Counted from the stretch's first letter, positions 44,198 through 55,906 are shown. The stretch is DNA of 64,000 nucleotides from an uncultured Prevotellaceae bacterium (GCA_900319525.1 ONOU01000005.1:1-64000), one strand, 5' to 3'. Notes: generated by a model not told the origin, from the letters alone. Made by a program: numbers and translations.

Positions 44198-46513
44198 CTA
44201 GAACGGGTAGCCGATGGCGAGATGGAAGGCGACGCCATCCTTGAAGAAATCGGGGATGTTATAATAGCCGCTCCTAGTGGTCTTATAGGGGGCATGGATG
44301 GCAATACCCACGTCGGCACGCACGACGAGCATCGACATGTCGAAGCGCAAGCCAAAGCCTGTTCCCAAGGCCAGCTCATCAAAGAAGTTCTTCATCTTCA
44401 ACTGACCGCCAGGACGCAAGCCGTCATTCTTGAGTAGCCACACGTTGCCCGCATCCACAAACACGGCACCCTTGAAGTAGCCCAGGATGGGAAAACGGTA
44501 CTCGGCATTGGCCTCAAACTTGAAAGTACCCGTCTGCTGATAGTAGGTGGAGCGATCTGGCTTTTCGGGGTGATAACTGCCTGGACCTATCGTGCGGACG
44601 GCAAAAGCCCTGATGGAGTTGGAACCACCCACATAAAACTGCTCCCTGTAAGGCAGCTCGTTGCTGTTACCATAGGCATGAACCGCACCCATGAGCACGC
44701 GGGTTGCCAGTACGCCCACATTGCCCAACTTGCGGTTCCATACAAGCTGGGCCTGGGCCTTGACAAACTGCGAGAACGGTGTGCCAAAGAGTTCCTTAGT
44801 GCAATTGGTCTTGAAAATCGACCAGATACCCGACAAGACATTTCCTGCCTCGGCGACACCAGCAGTGAGCGTGATATGGTCAACAGGTGTGATATCGCGG
44901 TCATAGGTATATACATACTCAATCTTGGGGATAAACACGTCGATGAAGCTCTGCGCCAAGCCGGGATTGGCCTCCATGTCAGATTTAAACTTATCAGAGC
45001 GGCTGATGACCTTGTTGTAGGTGAGCTTGAACGGCGTGAGCTCATGGCTGGAGTAGCGACCACCATGCCATTCCCATGACGCCGCCAAACCAAACTGAGC
45101 CATCTTGAAGAAACCGGGACGGTTCATCAGGTCAGCACTGATGGACAGACGGGTCCAATTGGTGTAACGACGCGAGGGATAGAGGAACTTGGGCGCTATC
45201 AGGCGCGGGAAATCCAATTTGCCTTCGATACCGAACTCATAGGAATCCAAATCCGAGCCATTGTAGTCACCGCCGCTCGTCTGCCACTCGTAATCGCCGT
45301 AAATATCTACCGAGAACTTCTCTCCTGCCCCAAAGGCATTCTTGTGGGTAGCGCCCACCTCGATACCTGGACCGATGAAGCTGTTACTCTTAGACGCGCC
45401 ATGCATCTCGAAGGACACCTCCCACGGCTTGTCCAGCTGGCAATAGATGGCCAGATCGAGCAGGCCATCGCCCTCGGGGGTGATGCTGTCGAGCGGATTA
45501 ACCTGAATATCGACAGTGCTGAAGATTCCCAACCGCGACAGAGCCGCCTGGGTGCGGTCGATGCTGTTGACACGGAACACCCTACCCTTGCGGGCCCTGA
45601 TGCATGACGGTATCACATGGTCCTTGATATAGACCGGTTCATAGCGGATGAGCGTACAATTCCTCATCTCGACGGTGTCGGCCTCGCCCACGGCGTCATC
45701 ATTGACGACCGAGGCGGTGATATCGTTCACCACATAGCGCGTCTTGGCATTATTGGGGATGTCGCCCGACGGAATCAGGCGCATGTGAATCACTCCCTTG
45801 TCCTGGACGCTGTCGGCCAGATACTGGATATACTCGGGCCTGAAGAAATAATAACCACGGTTGCGCACAAAGTTGGTGATATCGATGCGCACTGCCGCCA
45901 GCGAGTCGAGGCAGTAGCGGCTCCCGGTCTGCAAGTAACCGTTAGCTCTGGCCAGCGAGTCCACCAGCTGCATGACAGGCTCATTACTGCCTATGTACTC
46001 AACATTGCCTATAGTGTAAGGCGGACGGATATCCACATCATAGGAGATCTTGGCCTTTTTGGGATTCTTCTTGGAGGGATGCAGCTGATAGCTGGCCTGG
46101 GACGTGAAATAGCCGTTATTGCGCAGGATGGTGTTTATCATGTCCACACGCGCCTGCGGATTGACACGCTTGATGAGCACCGGCTTGGCGGCAAAATGCT
46201 TGTAGAGCCATCCCTTCAAGCCTGTCGCATCCTCGTCGATGTTGTTATAGATCATCAAGCCGAACGGGAACGGCGTGCGGTAATAGGGCGAATAGAGTGG
46301 ATTGTTGGGACGCACATTGATGGCCGTGAAAATATCCTCTTTCATGCCCGGGTCGGCCTTGACGCTGTCCTCGTGGTACTTGAGGCGCTTCACTCCCGTG
46401 TAGAGCACATCGTTCTCGCCCAGCTTCCTGGTCGTTGAGCAAGACGAGGCCAGCAAGAGGGCTACCATAGCCAGCACAAGCGTGAAATATGTGTTACGGC
46501 TCGTTCTCATCAT
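44198..46513 (-). CDS. tamL: TamL, TamA-like outer-membrane lipoprotein (Omp85 family)
   Basis: A 771-aa protein. The signal MMRTSRNTYFTLVLAMVALL ends in LLASSC, a lipobox, which distinguishes the Bacteroidota TamL from TamA of Proteobacteria. POTRA-like segments follow (RVFRVNSIDRTQAALSRLGI, then FSTVDIQVNP near 315-345). The C-terminal half is a 16-strand-type barrel: GGSNSIRAFAVRTIGPG near 632 corresponds to the conserved VRGY loop and the protein ends in aromatic FHLAIGYPF. With TamB, whose gene overlaps its start by 20 bp, it probably helps insert outer-membrane proteins or move lipids. Confidence 0.88.
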   Translation of the reverse strand: MMRTSRNTYFTLVLAMVALLLASSCSTTRKLGENDVLYTGVKRLKYHEDSVKADPGMKEDIFTAINVRPNNPLYSPYYRTPFPFGLMIYNNIDEDATGLKGWLYKHFAAKPVLIKRVNPQARVDMINTILRNNGYFTSQASYQLHPSKKNPKKAKISYDVDIRPPYTIGNVEYIGSNEPVMQLVDSLARANGYLQTGSRYCLDSLAAVRIDITNFVRNRGYYFFRPEYIQYLADSVQDKGVIHMRLIPSGDIPNNAKTRYVVNDITASVVNDDAVGEADTVEMRNCTLIRYEPVYIKDHVIPSCIRARKGRVFRVNSIDRTQAALSRLGIFSTVDIQVNPLDSITPEGDGLLDLAIYCQLDKPWEVSFEMHGASKSNSFIGPGIEVGATHKNAFGAGEKFSVDIYGDYEWQTSGGDYNGSDLDSYEFGIEGKLDFPRLIAPKFLYPSRRYTNWTRLSISADLMNRPGFFKMAQFGLAASWEWHGGRYSSHELTPFKLTYNKVISRSDKFKSDMEANPGLAQSFIDVFIPKIEYVYTYDRDITPVDHITLTAGVAEAGNVLSGIWSIFKTNCTKELFGTPFSQFVKAQAQLVWNRKLGNVGVLATRVLMGAVHAYGNSNELPYREQFYVGGSNSIRAFAVRTIGPGSYHPEKPDRSTYYQQTGTFKFEANAEYRFPILGYFKGAVFVDAGNVWLLKNDGLRPGGQLKMKNFFDELALGTGFGLRFDMSMLVVRADVGIAIHAPYKTTRSGYYNIPDFFKDGVAFHLAIGYPF

Positions 46514-49500
46514 CTTTCTTGCGGTTTACGGTTGGTTTGTCGATGGCATCGTCGTTAAGCGGGACGATGAAGGTCTCGTCCTGGCTGGTGATGGCATCAA
46601 TAGCGTTTTCCTGCAGCTTCAGCTCGGCCTTGCGGGCTTTCTCCAAGGAATCCTTCAAGAGGTATTCACGTGAATGCTTGAACTTGAACAGGTTCTTGAG
46701 GTTAGTGAGCTTGCGCTTGAGCACATAGGCGATACCGGTTTCGGTCACCTGGCCCTCGACCACATTCTCGTAGCTGGCGTGACGGAAGAGCTTCAGATAC
46801 CTGCTGCCCACATCGTTGAGGTAATACTCCAGCGAGATGTCGTTGAACAGGTTATTGGCAATATCCTCCTCGGCCTTGGCCTCGGTGCTGTATTCACCAC
46901 CCACGACAATCTTGAAGCGGTCGTTGAACAGCGATTTGGCCAAGCGGTAGCTATAGCTGGTCTCGGTGCCGTTGTGCTGGCCCTCATACTGGTTGATGCC
47001 AAACGAGAGGTCTATGCCCGGCAAGGTCTGTGCAGCCCAGTTGTTGAGCCGCGACTGCAAGAACGAGAACAGGGCCGACGATGCTGTCAGGTTATTGATC
47101 GTTCCAGCGCTATTGGTGCCCGAGTAGGTGTTGTAGAGCAGGAGGTTGATGGCGGCCTGCGAGCGCTGGTTATCGCTCATCGACTGCAGCTCGTTCTGTA
47201 CCGTCATGTCGCTCTCACAGCTCAGGTCAAAGTCCAGGTCGATACTGTTGAGCGTGCCGCCCACATGGGCATCAATGAGGAATTCAACCGGGCGCGGCAC
47301 CTTTTCCTCGTTTGTGACGCTGGTCTTGAGGCGCTCGGTACCCTTGAGGTTGAGCTGCGGGTTGAGCATGTCTCCACTCCAGGTGATCGAACTGCCGCTG
47401 GCGATGTCAAAGTTCTTCTGCGAGATGAGCGGCGGCGTGTAGCGCACGTTACCGTTCTCGATGGTATATAAGCCCGTGAGGTTGTCACGGCCTGCGAAGT
47501 CAAGCGAATACTGCAGGCGGCCACTGCCGTCCACCGTAGCGCGGTTCTGTCCGTCTTCGGAGAGATACGCGTTGATCTTCGCGCCCTTCTGCACCTCGAG
47601 GTTAACCAGAATGCTGTTGGAGCTGCTGCCACGGCCTGTCACAAGGATGGTCTGGTTACCGTTACCGGTATTGTTGAAGTCGGTGAACGTCACCATATTC
47701 TCGTCAACGGTCGTCGACAGTTGAGAGATGTCGTTTTTCATCACATAGGTGATGTTAGAGCCCGACAGCAGCGTCGCCTCGGCACGCACGATCATGTTTC
47801 CGCCACGGCTCTTGACCGAGGCATTGATGTCGGCAAGGCCCTTGCCGAAGAGCTGTGTCAGATCATCCTGCTTGCTGTCCATGAACTGCACCTCGCGACC
47901 CTTTGCCGTGAGGTCAATGACCATGTCGTTCAGGTCACGCAGGTCCACATGTCCGTTGATGGTGACGGGGCTGCGGTTGGCTCCCGTCAGCCTGTAGTTA
48001 TTGAACGTGATGACATTGTTCTCGACAGGAATGCGATCATCAGCCAGCCTCAACGAGCTACCATACCGTGGCAGGTTGACCCTTGCCGAGTCGGCAGTGA
48101 GATAGCCGTTCACCGTCGGGTTGTCCATCGATCCGGTAACCGCCATAGCACCCTCGGCATAACCGTCAAGCCAGATATAGCTTCCCGGAATAAACGCATT
48201 GGCACGCTCCAGCGGGAAACGATTGAATTGCGCTTCCATATTAAACGGAGAGGCCGCCGTGGCGTCGTTGAGCGAGCCTTGAAGCTTTAAGGCCTCCTTA
48301 CCGTCGAGAATCAGGTCGGCAGTCAACCTTGTGGTGGCACTGGCCGGGTCAAAGTCAAAGTCGGCATTCAGCGTCACGTCACCCTCGGGCTTGCCGTTAT
48401 AGACAAAGTCCTTGATGTCGATGACGCCATCACCGTCGGCATTGTAGCCATCCCAGTTGATATCGACATCGGCGTTGAGAGTGCCGCTGGTCTTGTCGAG
48501 GGCGGGCACGATGCGCGTCCACTCCTCCAGGCGCAGGTTATCCACATGGAGCAGCACATTCTCGGTGCTGTCGCCCGGCAATCGCGTCGTCAACAACTCT
48601 ACACTGCTGCTGTCGCTGTTGAGCTGCAGTTTAGCGTCGAGCATGCGGGTGCGGTAATCCACATTCACATAGTTGTCCTCGTTGAATGTCCAGTGGCGGT
48701 AGCCGATGACGGGATCCTTGCCGAACAGCCTCATCCTCACCTCGTCATCGGTGAGACGGGCGTTCATGCCCAGGCGGTACCCCGTCTCGTGCTTGATGTT
48801 CTGCTGGTGGAGCATGAAGTCCACCGCCGGGCCCTTGAAGCCTCCCTCGATGTCAACAAAGGCATAATCGTCCCACGTGCCCGGCCGGTTACCCATGTGG
48901 GCATTAAAGGCGAGGTATTTATTGTGCAGCTCATTGGCGTGAATGGTGATGGTGTCGATATTGGTCGTGGCATAACTGATGCCGTGGGCGCGTCCGTCAA
49001 TATAAATGCTGGTGTCACGGCTCACCTCGCAGCTGATGTTGCGGAAGTCAAACTCATACTGTTGCAAGTAACGCTGTACCAGACCATCGGCTCCCATGTG
49101 CATGTCCATGTCAAAGCGCGGCATCGACTCCTTGAGGCGCTCCACATCCAGCGACCTCTCCTTGAATTGGCGCTGGAACTCGGTAGCGGCATACTGTAAG
49201 TCCTCGACAAACGGCATCATGCCACTAGGGGCGTTCAGGTGGACATAATTGTCTTCATTCTCGACAGTGATGCAGGTAAGCCATGGAGTGCTGTGAAGCG
49301 CGGCTTTGGCCTCGTCGGCAACCAGCAGGCTGCTGTCGAGCTGCCAGTCGATGTCACGCAGGGTGAGGTCGGCATCCCACTCCTGGGTGCGCAGGTTGAT
49401 GTCGCCCTCGGCATGCAGGCGGGTCTTGCCGCTGCACGTGCCATCATACATGCCCAGGCGGTTCAAGTCCAGGTCACGCACGTTGCCATCGGCAGTGAAC

Positions 49501-51407
49501 ACGTAATGGTCGTTACAGATGGTGCCGTGAGCATTAGCATCGAGGTCGCAGCCCTTATTGCGGCTGGAAGCATACACGTCGGCATAGCCGCCGCGCAACT
49601 TGCCACGGGCCTTGATGTTGCCGTAATGGGTGCCGTTGTAGCGCACGCTGGACAGGTTCACGGTGGCATCGGTCCATGTGGAACCGCAATCGGTGAAGTC
49701 AAAGCCATGTCCGCGGGCGTTGACGCTGGCGGTCAGGTTCCTGACGTCATAGGCGGGCAGGAACGACTTGACAGGGAAGTTGTTGAAGCTGGCATCGACG
49801 TCGTAGTTCTCGTTGCAGATGTCATAGTAACCGTCGCCTCGCATGGTGCCGCCACCTGTCGATACACGCAGGTTGCGGGCAACCCACTTGCAACCCTCTT
49901 TATTGATCTTGCCGCTCATCTTCATCGGCGGCAGTTTGACGTCCTTCAGGCCCAGCATCTTGTTGAGGATGCTCGGGTCACGCAGGTCAACCTCGGTATC
50001 CAGGTCGGCTTTCATGCGGTCCATGTCGGTGGGATTGTAGATGGTGCCCTTGCCCTTGACGCGGCCCACTCCTGGCACGTCGGCATCCAGCGAGTGGATA
50101 TCCAGACGCTTTTCGTTGCCACGGGCCTTAGCCTTGATTTTCACGGGTTTGTTGTGCGGGATATCCTTGAGCGCCTTGCGGGCCTCGGGCACGAGTTTCT
50201 CCACCTCGTTGAGGTCGATTTTGCTGTCGGTGTCGATGGTGGCCTTGCCGTTGGGCTTGCCGTCGAGCATGTCCTGGTCCACGTGGGCATCGAGCTTGAT
50301 GTCGCTGCCCTTGGTCTTGAGTTTCATGTTGTCGAGGTCCAGGCCGTTCTTGTTCTTGTTGACGGTGCCGCTGGCATCCTTGACCTGCAGGCCGCTGCGC
50401 TCCTTGCCCGAGAGATGCTTGACGGGCACCTTCATGTTCTCGCCATCATACTCAAAGTCATCGACCTCGGCGTTGACATCCTCGACCTCGATATTGTCGG
50501 GATCGAGCGTGGTTCCGGGCTTGTTGGGCTTCTTGCCCGTCTGGGCATACTTGCCCTTGCTGTCTTTCACCTTCACCTTGCCGGCCTTGACCTTCCAGGG
50601 CTTGCTGTCGTCCTTTTCATTGGCGGTATCTTTGGGCATCGGGTGGTCCTTGGCATATTGCTTGGCGTCCTTCTCGCTGGGATGTTCATATTTCACATCC
50701 GCCTTCTCGACATCCAGTTCGTCCACGCTGACCGTCTGTTCGCCGGTATCGACCTTGACGTTCTTGGCCTCGGCATGGCCCACCTTGGCGTCAAGGTTAT
50801 CGACCGTAGGCTTCATGTCCATCTTGAAGTCCACATCGTCGGCAGTGACTTTGTCGGCATTGACCTTCCAGGGCTTGCTCGGTTCCTTCTTCTCGGGTTT
50901 TTTCTTCTCGGGCTTGTAGCTCATCTTGGCCTTGCCGCCCTTGAGGGCAGCATTGCCCACATCCACCTTGTTGTTGTTCAGGTCAACCTTGGCTTTGTCA
51001 ATATTGACGTCTTTCACGTCCACATCCATGTCCATCGAGCCGTCATCGGTCTTGATCTGGCTCTTGGCACCCTTGAGCGAAGCATTCTCCACTTCCACCT
51101 TCTTGTCCAGCAAGGGTTTGGGCTTGACGTTGGCCTTCACCTCATCGGCCTTGAACAGGGTGTCTCCGTTCTGGTCGATGACCTGAACATCGGTAGCGCT
51201 GACGTCGAGCGGGAATTTCACGTTTACATCGCCCACGCTGATGTCCATGCCCGTCTTCTTGCTGGCATACTCGGCGGCCATATCGGCGGCCGCATTCTGC
51301 ACCCAAGGGATATAGGCGGCAAACGGCAGAGCCGCTACCATACCCAGTAGGCCGCCGCCCACCCAGGCAGCGAACTTGCTGAAGATATTTCCCTTTTTAC
51401 CAAACAT
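46494..51407 (-). CDS. tamB: TamB, inner-membrane-anchored translocation/assembly protein
   Basis: A 1637-aa protein with an N-terminal membrane anchor (FAAWVGGGLLGMVAALPFAAYI). A long beta-helical AsmA/TamB body fills the periplasm, and the C-terminal TamB (DUF490) domain ends in GGEYSTEAKAEEDIANNLF and SLEYYLNDVGSRYLKLF. Residues about 100-330 are unusually rich in Lys and Asp, with an internal near-repeat (SKPWKVNADKVTADDVDF and SKPWKVKAGKVKVKDS), probably disordered or extended beta. Proteins of this class bridge both membranes and form a hydrophobic groove for lipids. It overlaps tamL by 20 bp, so both are made from one message. Confidence 0.9.
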   Translation of the reverse strand: MFGKKGNIFSKFAAWVGGGLLGMVAALPFAAYIPWVQNAAADMAAEYASKKTGMDISVGDVNVKFPLDVSATDVQVIDQNGDTLFKADEVKANVKPKPLLDKKVEVENASLKGAKSQIKTDDGSMDMDVDVKDVNIDKAKVDLNNNKVDVGNAALKGGKAKMSYKPEKKKPEKKEPSKPWKVNADKVTADDVDFKMDMKPTVDNLDAKVGHAEAKNVKVDTGEQTVSVDELDVEKADVKYEHPSEKDAKQYAKDHPMPKDTANEKDDSKPWKVKAGKVKVKDSKGKYAQTGKKPNKPGTTLDPDNIEVEDVNAEVDDFEYDGENMKVPVKHLSGKERSGLQVKDASGTVNKNKNGLDLDNMKLKTKGSDIKLDAHVDQDMLDGKPNGKATIDTDSKIDLNEVEKLVPEARKALKDIPHNKPVKIKAKARGNEKRLDIHSLDADVPGVGRVKGKGTIYNPTDMDRMKADLDTEVDLRDPSILNKMLGLKDVKLPPMKMSGKINKEGCKWVARNLRVSTGGGTMRGDGYYDICNENYDVDASFNNFPVKSFLPAYDVRNLTASVNARGHGFDFTDCGSTWTDATVNLSSVRYNGTHYGNIKARGKLRGGYADVYASSRNKGCDLDANAHGTICNDHYVFTADGNVRDLDLNRLGMYDGTCSGKTRLHAEGDINLRTQEWDADLTLRDIDWQLDSSLLVADEAKAALHSTPWLTCITVENEDNYVHLNAPSGMMPFVEDLQYAATEFQRQFKERSLDVERLKESMPRFDMDMHMGADGLVQRYLQQYEFDFRNISCEVSRDTSIYIDGRAHGISYATTNIDTITIHANELHNKYLAFNAHMGNRPGTWDDYAFVDIEGGFKGPAVDFMLHQQNIKHETGYRLGMNARLTDDEVRMRLFGKDPVIGYRHWTFNEDNYVNVDYRTRMLDAKLQLNSDSSSVELLTTRLPGDSTENVLLHVDNLRLEEWTRIVPALDKTSGTLNADVDINWDGYNADGDGVIDIKDFVYNGKPEGDVTLNADFDFDPASATTRLTADLILDGKEALKLQGSLNDATAASPFNMEAQFNRFPLERANAFIPGSYIWLDGYAEGAMAVTGSMDNPTVNGYLTADSARVNLPRYGSSLRLADDRIPVENNVITFNNYRLTGANRSPVTINGHVDLRDLNDMVIDLTAKGREVQFMDSKQDDLTQLFGKGLADINASVKSRGGNMIVRAEATLLSGSNITYVMKNDISQLSTTVDENMVTFTDFNNTGNGNQTILVTGRGSSSNSILVNLEVQKGAKINAYLSEDGQNRATVDGSGRLQYSLDFAGRDNLTGLYTIENGNVRYTPPLISQKNFDIASGSSITWSGDMLNPQLNLKGTERLKTSVTNEEKVPRPVEFLIDAHVGGTLNSIDLDFDLSCESDMTVQNELQSMSDNQRSQAAINLLLYNTYSGTNSAGTINNLTASSALFSFLQSRLNNWAAQTLPGIDLSFGINQYEGQHNGTETSYSYRLAKSLFNDRFKIVVGGEYSTEAKAEEDIANNLFNDISLEYYLNDVGSRYLKLFRHASYENVVEGQVTETGIAYVLKRKLTNLKNLFKFKHSREYLLKDSLEKARKAELKLQENAIDAITSQDETFIVPLNDDAIDKPTVNRKKDDENEP

Positions 51408-51446
51408 TTAAGTTCCCGTTGGTGCAGTTTTAATCAAATTAATATG

Positions 51447-51478
51447 CAAAGATAGTGATTGTAGAAAACAAAAGCAAA
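51447..51478 (-). promoter_or_regulatory. Promoter of the tamB-tamL operon
   Basis: On the minus strand TTTG (51475-51478) and TATCTTTG (51447-51454) with a 20-bp spacer match the Bacteroidota pattern. The tamB ATG is 40 bp downstream. Confidence 0.6.
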
Positions 51479-51575
51479 TTTTATCTGATTTTATTGACAA
51501 TTTGTAATTTGGATCATTTCATTCATCGGTGCAAGAAAGCGATAAACGCCCCAAAAAGAACAATGCTCATAAAGA

Positions 51576-51606
51576 TAAAAAGTCCGCAGGCACGGGGCCT
51601 GCGGAC
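51576..51606 (-). terminator. Intrinsic terminator of the glycogen operon
   Basis: On the minus strand GTCCGCAGGC pairs with GCCTGCGGAC and is followed by TTTTTATC. It lies about 32 bp after the phosphorylase stop. Confidence 0.85.
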
Positions 51607-51637
51607 GATATCATTATTTCGTTCCTGAATAAGCGGT

Positions 51638-54190
51638 TTAGAACCACTTGAGGTAAGCGAAGTCCTGACGGTGGGGCAAGAGGTCGCACCAGGGATAAGC
51701 ACGATAGGCGTAGCGGAAAAGGCCGTTCTCGTGGAAGGGCAGCCTGCAGTTGTAGGTCAGCACATCACCGTCTTGAGCCACAACCTCAAATGCAGCCTTG
51801 CGATAGAAGCCCACCTTGCCGTCTTCCTCCTTATAGACCACGAGCTCGAGCTTGACATCCTTGCCCAGGCCTGCCGTGTCGAGGCGCATGGTCACGTCGA
51901 TGTCGGCAGTGCCGTTGGCGATGGCCTCGCGGTTGCCCATGATGTCGCCCACGAGATGCACGTCATTCCAGCGGGCAGCGACGTTCTCTTTCCAAGCCAC
52001 GATCTGACGGGCAAGCGCATAGTTGTCGGCCACAAGGCGATGGGCGCGCTCGGCCTGGGGACGATAGAACTTATCGAAATAATCGCGCATCATGCGGGAC
52101 ATGGTGTAGTTGGGCGCGATATGGCAGATGGAGTTCTTGATGTACTGGATCCACTCGGGGGAGTAGCCCTTGCTGTTCTTGGCGAAGTAGAGGGGGATGA
52201 TCTCGTTCTCGAGCATCGAGTAGATGGTGGCCGAGTCGAGCTTATCCTGCTGGTCCTGGTTGGTGTAGGTGCGCTTGCTGGTCAATGCCCATCCGGCACC
52301 CTCACGATAACCCTCATACCACCAGCCGTCGAGCACCGAGAAGTTGAGCAGACCGTTCATCTCAGCCTTCTCGCCCGACGTACCCGAGGCCTCAAGGGGA
52401 CGAGTGGGCGTGTTCAGCCACACGTCAACGCCGGTGATGAGGCGCTTGGAGAGCGTCATGTCGTAGTTCTCGAGGAAGATGATCTTGCCCAGGAACTCGG
52501 GCATCTTGCTGATCTCGATGATGCGCTTGATCAAGCCCTGACCAGCGCCGTCGGCGGGATGGGCCTTTCCGGCAAAAATGAACTGCACGGGATAGTGCTC
52601 GTTGTTGACGATCTTCTTGAGGCGCTCAAGGTCGTTGAACAGCAGATAGGCGCGCTTGTAGGTGGCAAAACGGCGGGCGAAACCAATCAGCAGAGCGTCG
52701 GGATTGATTTTCTCGACGATGTTGGCAATGCGGGTGGGATCACCCTGGTTCTTGAGCCAGTTCTCCTTGAAGTCACGCTTGACGAAGCGGATAAACTTGT
52801 GTTTCAAAGTCAGGCGCATCTTCCAGATTTCCTCGTCGGGGACGTTCATCAGGGGAGCCCATGTCGATTCAAGCTCCTGTTTCTCCATGAAGTCCTCGCC
52901 CAGCACCTGCTTGTAGAACACCTTCCACTCGCTGGCGGCCCAGGTGGGCATGTGAACGCCATTGGTGACATAGCCCACATGCGACTCCTCGGGGGCATAG
53001 CCCTTCCACAGTCCGGCGAACATCTTCTTGGACACCTCACCGTGGAGCCAGCTCACGCCGTTGCTCTCCTGGGTGGTGTTGAGGGCAAACGTGCTCATGC
53101 AGAAGCGCTCACCCGAACCGGGATTCTCGCGGCCCATGTCCATGAGGTCCTGCCAGGAAATGCCCAGGCGCTCGGGATAGCCACCCATGTACTTGCCGAA
53201 GAGCTCCTCGTCAAAGTAGTCGTGACCGGCGGGCACGGGCGTGTGTACTGTGTAGAGCGAAGTGGCGCGCACCACTTCCAGGGCCTCGTTGAAGTTAAGG
53301 CCGTCTTCCTGTACCATATCGACCAGACGCTGCAGGTTGAGCAGGGCGGCATGGCCCTCGTTGCAATGATAGATGTCGGCCTTGATGCCCAGTCGCTTGA
53401 GCAACAGCACGCCACCGATGCCCAGCAGGTACTCCTGCTTGATGCGGTTCTCCCAATCGCCACCGTACAGCTTGTGGGTGATCTCGCGGTCATACTCGCT
53501 GTTCATGTCCATATCGGTGTCCAACAGGTAGAGCGTTACGCGGCCCACATTGGCCTTCCACACGTTGGCATAGATGGTGCGGCCGGGATAAGGAACCTCG
53601 TGAACGAGCTGGTTGCCCTTCTCGTCAAGTACCGGCTCGATGGGGAGCTGGTGGAAGTTCTGGGCCTCGTAGTTGGCGATCTGCTGGCCGTCCATCGACA
53701 AGGTCTGGGTAAAGTAGCCATACCTGTACAGGAAGCCCACGGCGGTCATGTTCACGCAGCGGTCACTGGCCTCCTTGACGTAGTCACCCGCCAGGATGCC
53801 CAGGCCACCGGAATAAATCTTGAGGGCGTTGCACAATCCATACTCCATGCAGAAGTAGGCCACCGACGGGATATCGTTGCGCAGCGGTTTCTTCATGTAT
53901 TCCTTGTACAACTCATAGGTGCTGTCGATGCGGGCCATCATGGCAGCATCGTTCTGGAGGTCGGCAATCTTCTCGTTAGAGAGACGCTGGAGCAACTTCA
54001 CGGGATTCTCGCTGGTAGCTCGCCAGGTGTCGCGGTCCAGGTCATGGAACAGGGTCTTGCCCTCTACGTTCCAAGCCCACCACAGGTTGCGGGACAGTTC
54101 ATTGAGTTTGTTAAGCTTGCCGGGAAGCTCTGACTTTACAGTAATATTCCTCCACTGAGGCTCATTGCTGTTGCTGAATTGAATCTTCAT
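51638..54190 (-). CDS. glgP: Alpha-glucan (glycogen) phosphorylase
   Basis: An 850-aa enzyme of the GT35 family, short bacterial type, which releases glucose 1-phosphate from glycogen. An N-terminal DUF3417-like segment ([20 protein letters not shown]) is followed by [20 protein letters not shown] and [16 protein letters not shown]. The cofactor region is [20 protein letters not shown] near residues 600-620, whose lysine should bind pyridoxal phosphate. [13 protein letters not shown] near 545 is also family-typical. It lies 32 bp after the glycogen synthase gene on the same strand, so synthesis and breakdown of storage glycogen share one message. Confidence 0.95.
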   Translation of the reverse strand: MKIQFSNSNEPQWRNITVKSELPGKLNKLNELSRNLWWAWNVEGKTLFHDLDRDTWRATSENPVKLLQRLSNEKIADLQNDAAMMARIDSTYELYKEYMKKPLRNDIPSVAYFCMEYGLCNALKIYSGGLGILAGDYVKEASDRCVNMTAVGFLYRYGYFTQTLSMDGQQIANYEAQNFHQLPIEPVLDEKGNQLVHEVPYPGRTIYANVWKANVGRVTLYLLDTDMDMNSEYDREITHKLYGGDWENRIKQEYLLGIGGVLLLKRLGIKADIYHCNEGHAALLNLQRLVDMVQEDGLNFNEALEVVRATSLYTVHTPVPAGHDYFDEELFGKYMGGYPERLGISWQDLMDMGRENPGSGERFCMSTFALNTTQESNGVSWLHGEVSKKMFAGLWKGYAPEESHVGYVTNGVHMPTWAASEWKVFYKQVLGEDFMEKQELESTWAPLMNVPDEEIWKMRLTLKHKFIRFVKRDFKENWLKNQGDPTRIANIVEKINPDALLIGFARRFATYKRAYLLFNDLERLKKIVNNEHYPVQFIFAGKAHPADGAGQGLIKRIIEISKMPEFLGKIIFLENYDMTLSKRLITGVDVWLNTPTRPLEASGTSGEKAEMNGLLNFSVLDGWWYEGYREGAGWALTSKRTYTNQDQQDKLDSATIYSMLENEIIPLYFAKNSKGYSPEWIQYIKNSICHIAPNYTMSRMMRDYFDKFYRPQAERAHRLVADNYALARQIVAWKENVAARWNDVHLVGDIMGNREAIANGTADIDVTMRLDTAGLGKDVKLELVVYKEEDGKVGFYRKAAFEVVAQDGDVLTYNCRLPFHENGLFRYAYRAYPWCDLLPHRQDFAYLKWF

Positions 54191-54222
54191 AAAAAAATAT
54201 CGTATATAGTTTCTATCTACAA

Positions 54223-55875
54223 TTAGTTGTTTTCCGTTCTTGATTGGGCCCGGGAGAGCGCCTGCTCATAGGCCTTGTCATAATGGACGATGAAGTTCTC
54301 CCACGAGGCGGCCTTGCTGGTATCGCTGGCGCCCTGACGCACTTGCTTCATCATCTTGTCGTCCATGACATACAGGTTGATCAGGCCTGAAACCACCGCG
54401 CGCACGGTCTCGGGGTAGTTGCTGTCGGTGCGGTGCACCACCTTGATGCCGCTGGCGTCGCTATCGTCCCCAAAGGTGTCCAGCACCCACTGGCCGAAGC
54501 CGGCCAGGTCGGTCGTGATGGTCGGCGCCCCAAAGGCGGAACTCTCCAGCGGCGTGTAGCCCCACGGCTCATAGTATGACGGGAACACGGCCACATCAAG
54601 ACCCGGCAACAGGTCATAATAGGCCATATTGAAGATACCGTCATTGCCGTTCAGGTAGCAGGGCACGTCAATGACAGTGACCTTGTCCTGAGGATCGTTG
54701 TGAATACCCAGGGCATTGATGCGGCTATAGACGGGGTCCTGGTCGGCATTGTGCAGGTGATGGGTAATCACGGGATCAAACAGGCGGTGACGATGGCCGC
54801 TGGCCAGGTTGTCGGCCAGGTCGGCACGCGGCGACCGCATCCACGCGGGCACCAGCACAAAGGCCACGACTCGCCGGCTCAGGCTATTCACCTGCTCCAG
54901 GTCTTGGCGCAGCGCTGCCAGGGCGTCAAGATAGACGTCAATGCCCTTGTTGCGCATCTCCAGACGGCCCGAGGTGGCGACAATCATCGTGTCCTCGTCA
55001 AATTGTTGGCCCGTGAGGGCTCCCGCCACTTGAAGCATGCGCTGCCGCGCCAACTTGCGCTGGCGGCTGTAGCGTGCGCCCTTGGGCACAAAGTGCTGCT
55101 CAAACGCGTTGGGCGTCACCAGCGGGCGGCGTTCCAGCAACTGCTCGCACTCGCGGGCAGTGACCTCGCTCACGGTCGTGAAGGCGTCGGCGGCATGGGC
55201 GGCGGCTTTCTCGAGCGAATGCTTGGACTGCATGTTGAGCTCGCCGGCCATCTGGTCGCCAAAGTAACCTGCCATGTAGTCATACAGCGGCTTGCCGTTG
55301 CCACAGATGCTGCGGCCGATGCTCGTGGCATGAGTCGTGAACACGGTAGCCACACGCGGCATACGGGCCCTGACGTGGAGCAGTCCCATGCCCGTGGTCC
55401 ATTCGTCGAAATGGGCAACGACCTTCATGTCGGGGTTATCCTTCCACTTGACGATGCTCTCGATGACTAGGGCCGAGGCCAGGGCAAACATGCACGACTC
55501 GTCATAGTCGCCATAGCCATGCAGCGAGTCCACCCCGTAGCGTTCCCACATCTCGGCATAGAGCTCGTTCTTGTAAGGATACAGGGCATCATAGGTCACC
55601 AGCACGGCAATGGGCTTGCCGGGCACGTTCCATCGCCCTACCCTCACCCGCACGCCATCAGGCAAGTGCGCCTGGCGCTGCCATGCGGCAAGAGGCGTCC
55701 TCACCTCGCGGAACGAGGGCGAAGGGTTATCGGCCGACCAGAGGTCCGGGCCGATGAATATCAGTTTGTCTTTATATCTATCGTGAAGGGTCTTGGCCTT
55801 GGTCGAGAGGACAGCATAGATTCCACCCACCTTATTGCACACTTCCCAACTGGTTTCAAACAGTAAGTCCAACAT
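54223..55875 (-). CDS. Glycogen synthase, GT3-like
   Basis: A 550-aa glycosyltransferase. Its start, [20 protein letters not shown], contains the KVGGIY nucleotide-sugar loop in the form seen in eukaryote-type (GT3) glycogen synthases, which Bacteroidales use instead of the usual Glg[13 protein letters not shown] near 155-166 and [15 protein letters not shown] follow. The C-terminal half has [18 protein letters not shown] near 435-452, the glutamate-containing donor site. It is the first gene of a two-gene operon with the phosphorylase. The donor is UDP-glucose in the known GT3 members. Confidence 0.9.
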   Translation of the reverse strand: MLDLLFETSWEVCNKVGGIYAVLSTKAKTLHDRYKDKLIFIGPDLWSADNPSPSFREVRTPLAAWQRQAHLPDGVRVRVGRWNVPGKPIAVLVTYDALYPYKNELYAEMWERYGVDSLHGYGDYDESCMFALASALVIESIVKWKDNPDMKVVAHFDEWTTGMGLLHVRARMPRVATVFTTHATSIGRSICGNGKPLYDYMAGYFGDQMAGELNMQSKHSLEKAAAHAADAFTTVSEVTARECEQLLERRPLVTPNAFEQHFVPKGARYSRQRKLARQRMLQVAGALTGQQFDEDTMIVATSGRLEMRNKGIDVYLDALAALRQDLEQVNSLSRRVVAFVLVPAWMRSPRADLADNLASGHRHRLFDPVITHHLHNADQDPVYSRINALGIHNDPQDKVTVIDVPCYLNGNDGIFNMAYYDLLPGLDVAVFPSYYEPWGYTPLESSAFGAPTITTDLAGFGQWVLDTFGDDSDASGIKVVHRTDSNYPETVRAVVSGLINLYVMDDKMMKQVRQGASDTSKAASWENFIVHYDKAYEQALSRAQSRTENN

Positions 55876-55906
55876 GAGTTTTCTTTAAAACTTGAAAATT
55901 TGGCCA

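Noticed and set aside
49239-51350. 703-codon open frame antisense to tamB
   Set aside because: Val/Leu/Gly-rich by-product of a Lys/Asp-rich gene on the other strand; no start context or motifs.
51671-54133. 820-codon open frame antisense to the glycogen phosphorylase gene
   Set aside because: It mirrors the codon pattern of a highly biased, GC-rich gene on the other strand. The translation has no family motifs and the phosphorylase is unmistakable.
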